A stretch of DNA of 32,524 nt, from the NCBI RefSeq assembly GCF_000003605.2, contig NW_003124902.1, forward strand, positions 89,630 through 122,153, written 5' to 3'. Both the position numbers and the translations under genes were made by a program. Position 1 is the stretch's first letter; each line of letters starts with the position of its first letter. The DNA is from Saccoglossus kowalevskii (Eukaryota; Hemichordata; Enteropneusta; Harrimaniidae). A model generated the notes under the pieces. The model saw nothing but the letters and a program-made list of their open reading frames with translations, had not been told where the DNA came from and did no database searches. Of the stretch, positions 31,170 to 32,524 are shown one piece after another.

Positions 31170-31329
31170 TTTTTTGTACTGAAACTATGATGATAATTAC
31201 ATTTGAGGCACTGCTCTTCCGCTTTGCCAACAATAAAGTGTGTAAATAGTTTTTTGTACTGAAACTATGATGATAATTACATTTGAGACACTGCTCTTCC
31301 GCTTTGCCAACAATAAAGTGTGTAAATAG
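31170..31329. repeat. 80-bp tandem duplication carrying a poly(A) signal
   Basis: Two direct copies of 80 bp (31170-31249 and 31250-31329) differ at one base (GAGGCA versus GAGACA). Each has CAATAAAGTGTGTAAATAG, that is an AATAAA (31232-31237, 31312-31317) followed by a GT- and then T-rich stretch, the layout of a eukaryotic poly(A) site on the plus strand. The near-identity implies a recent event. Confidence 0.95.
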
Positions 31330-31497
31330 TTTTTTACTTTTGTTTATGAATTGTGACAGAATTGATCTCGTGGACTATATTTAATGCATGTCTGTCTGAT
31401 GAAATAATCCTCGACAGATGTGCAGTGATGGAGTTGTGTGAACACAGCTGTGCACATTTTCATCATCATCATCATTTTTGTTCTACTGGTTGATCTA

Positions 31498-31614
31498 CCT
31501 AATTCCCTTCTCCTTGTCAATCTGTGTTTCAGTCAACCTAATTCCCTTCTCCTTGTCAATCTGTGTTTCAGTCAACCTAATTCCCTGTCTCTTGTTTCAG
31601 TCTTTTTACCTTTA
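31498..31614. repeat. 39-bp tandem repeat, about three units, splice-acceptor-like
   Basis: Units start at 31498, 31537 and 31576. Each has CCTAATTCCC, then a pyrimidine-rich stretch and TTTCAG. The third unit is shortened. Units one and two are identical. A further TGTTTTCAG lies at 31623-31631. The period is a multiple of three, so a plus frame repeats a LIPFSLSICVSVN-like unit, probably a by-product. Confidence 0.88.
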
Positions 31615-31631
31615 TCCCTTTCTGTTTTCAG

Positions 31632-32332
31632 CTGGTAAGGAAATCATTCCAGGCATAAGTTGTAAAAATGTAAGGGAACTTCCCTGTTGCTTTGCTAAGG
31701 GACGAACCATTCGATATCCTGAGGGCAGGAAGATTTCGTGGAAAAAAATTTTTTATGACAATGCTTGAAAAAAAATCCTACACTATATGTATGTAAAAAA
31801 AATCTGAAACTTTCAGACCCCCTGAAAAAATCAAGACAAGACAGGACAAAAAATGAAATTTTTAAAGAATGATTTTTATTGATCCTTTTCCTCAACAATT
31901 TCATCAACTATGTTGTTTAACAGTTTTTTCACAATGACCTTCTGCTGTATTTCTGTAGAAACTTTAACAATGCATGTATTATCGATGGGTGTGGTGGAAC
32001 ATCTCACCGACTGAGGGCAGTATTGCATTAGCTAACTAAATACGTAACAGACGTATTACATGTATTCTGTGTTAAAATATTTCAGGTGTGAGTAAACACG
32101 GAAACAATATTGGAATATGAAACTGAATACGAAGAAAGCCTATGTCGATATAGCACTCAAATTTATCCGTAATTGGACCATTCACATGTGTAATGGTGCT
32201 GTTCGGGTTCTTTGTTGAACCCTTCATCAGTCGAAACAGTACTTGACCGATGTTGTTTGCCCTTCATTATTAAACATTGAATAAGTACTGAGTAATAATT
32301 TTAAACTCATAGTTGCTGTTGACATAGGAAGT
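31632..32332. other. No supported gene, probable repeat remnants
   Basis: A 96-codon plus frame and a 70-codon minus frame overlap at 31695-31768, and neither resembles a known protein. Near 31770 AAAAAAAATCCTAC is followed by CTTTCAGACCCCCTG. Similar A-run plus ATCCT motifs near 21520 and 18660 hint at a shared repeat family. Confidence 0.4.
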
Positions 32333-32443
32333 AAATTAAGCAAATAACAGCGAATAAACGACAAGGTAAATACTACGTCAAATTATAGTAAACACGTACT
32401 GCGTGCGTGACTCGAACCGGCGCTCGCGTACGGCACCAAATTA
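32333..32443 (-). repeat. tRNA-like SINE fragment, copy 2
   Basis: On the minus strand it shows GGTGCCGTACGC, B-box-like GGTTCGAGTC, ACGCACGCAGTA, then after an insertion GTAGTATTTACCTTGTCG and TTCGCTGTTATTTGC. It matches 5204-5280 block for block, with about 25 extra bases in the middle. The B-box is closer to consensus here than in copy 1. No tRNA acceptor stem or A-box is evident, so it is not called a tRNA gene. Confidence 0.6.
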
Positions 32444-32524
32444 TAATAATAATTTGCATTACATGTTATAAAGGGACAGAACAGAAATAATTGCTATAAA
32501 AATTGGTAAAGAGGGGAAAGACGT

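Noticed and set aside
31478-31768. 96-codon plus-strand frame
   Set aside because: Its first part is the 39-bp tandem repeat, and the rest has no recognisable domain.

Overview
The window is an AT-rich stretch of animal nuclear DNA: split genes with GT-AG introns, dense short mobile elements, minisatellites and one assembly gap. The one clearly recognisable split gene is an intact ceramide glucosyltransferase (UGCG). The repeat style (short TA-flanked inverted-repeat elements, CTTTAAAG-ended elements, a tRNA-like short repeat) and a single-exon class A GPCR suggest an invertebrate deuterostome, perhaps a hemichordate. That placement is an inference I cannot test here.

Layout. Positions 1-5690 are gene-poor, with old diverged repeats, a CTTTAAAG-ended element, a GC-rich palindrome and one SINE-like fragment. 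At 5695-6723 (minus strand) lies a single-exon rhodopsin-like receptor with several altered signature residues. From 6724 to 13338 there are tandem repeats (45-bp, 21-bp and TTTTA units), two copies of a TA-flanked MITE and one doubtful terminal-exon-like ORF. From 13339 to 28222 (plus strand) the complete UGCG coding sequence runs over eight exons. Summed, they give 1,212 nt (403 codons plus stop), with every junction in phase and every intron GT-AG. Its introns hold a 23-unit, 26-bp minisatellite, four copies of the TA-flanked MITE, two CTTTAAAG elements and the N gap. From 28223 to 32524 come candidate UGCG 3' UTR and poly(A) sites, a possible orphan exon with a signal-peptide-like segment, an 80-bp tandem duplication that doubles a poly(A) signal, a 39-bp repeat that multiplies a splice-acceptor-like motif, and a second SINE-like fragment.

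Function. UGCG makes glucosylceramide, the first step of most glycosphingolipid synthesis. The receptor is separate and on the other strand, and nothing links the two genes functionally. I see no prokaryotic operon, CRISPR array or defence system. The most unusual features are the receptor's lost activation motifs, the changed UGCG positions 193 and 207, and the foldback elements in UGCG introns.
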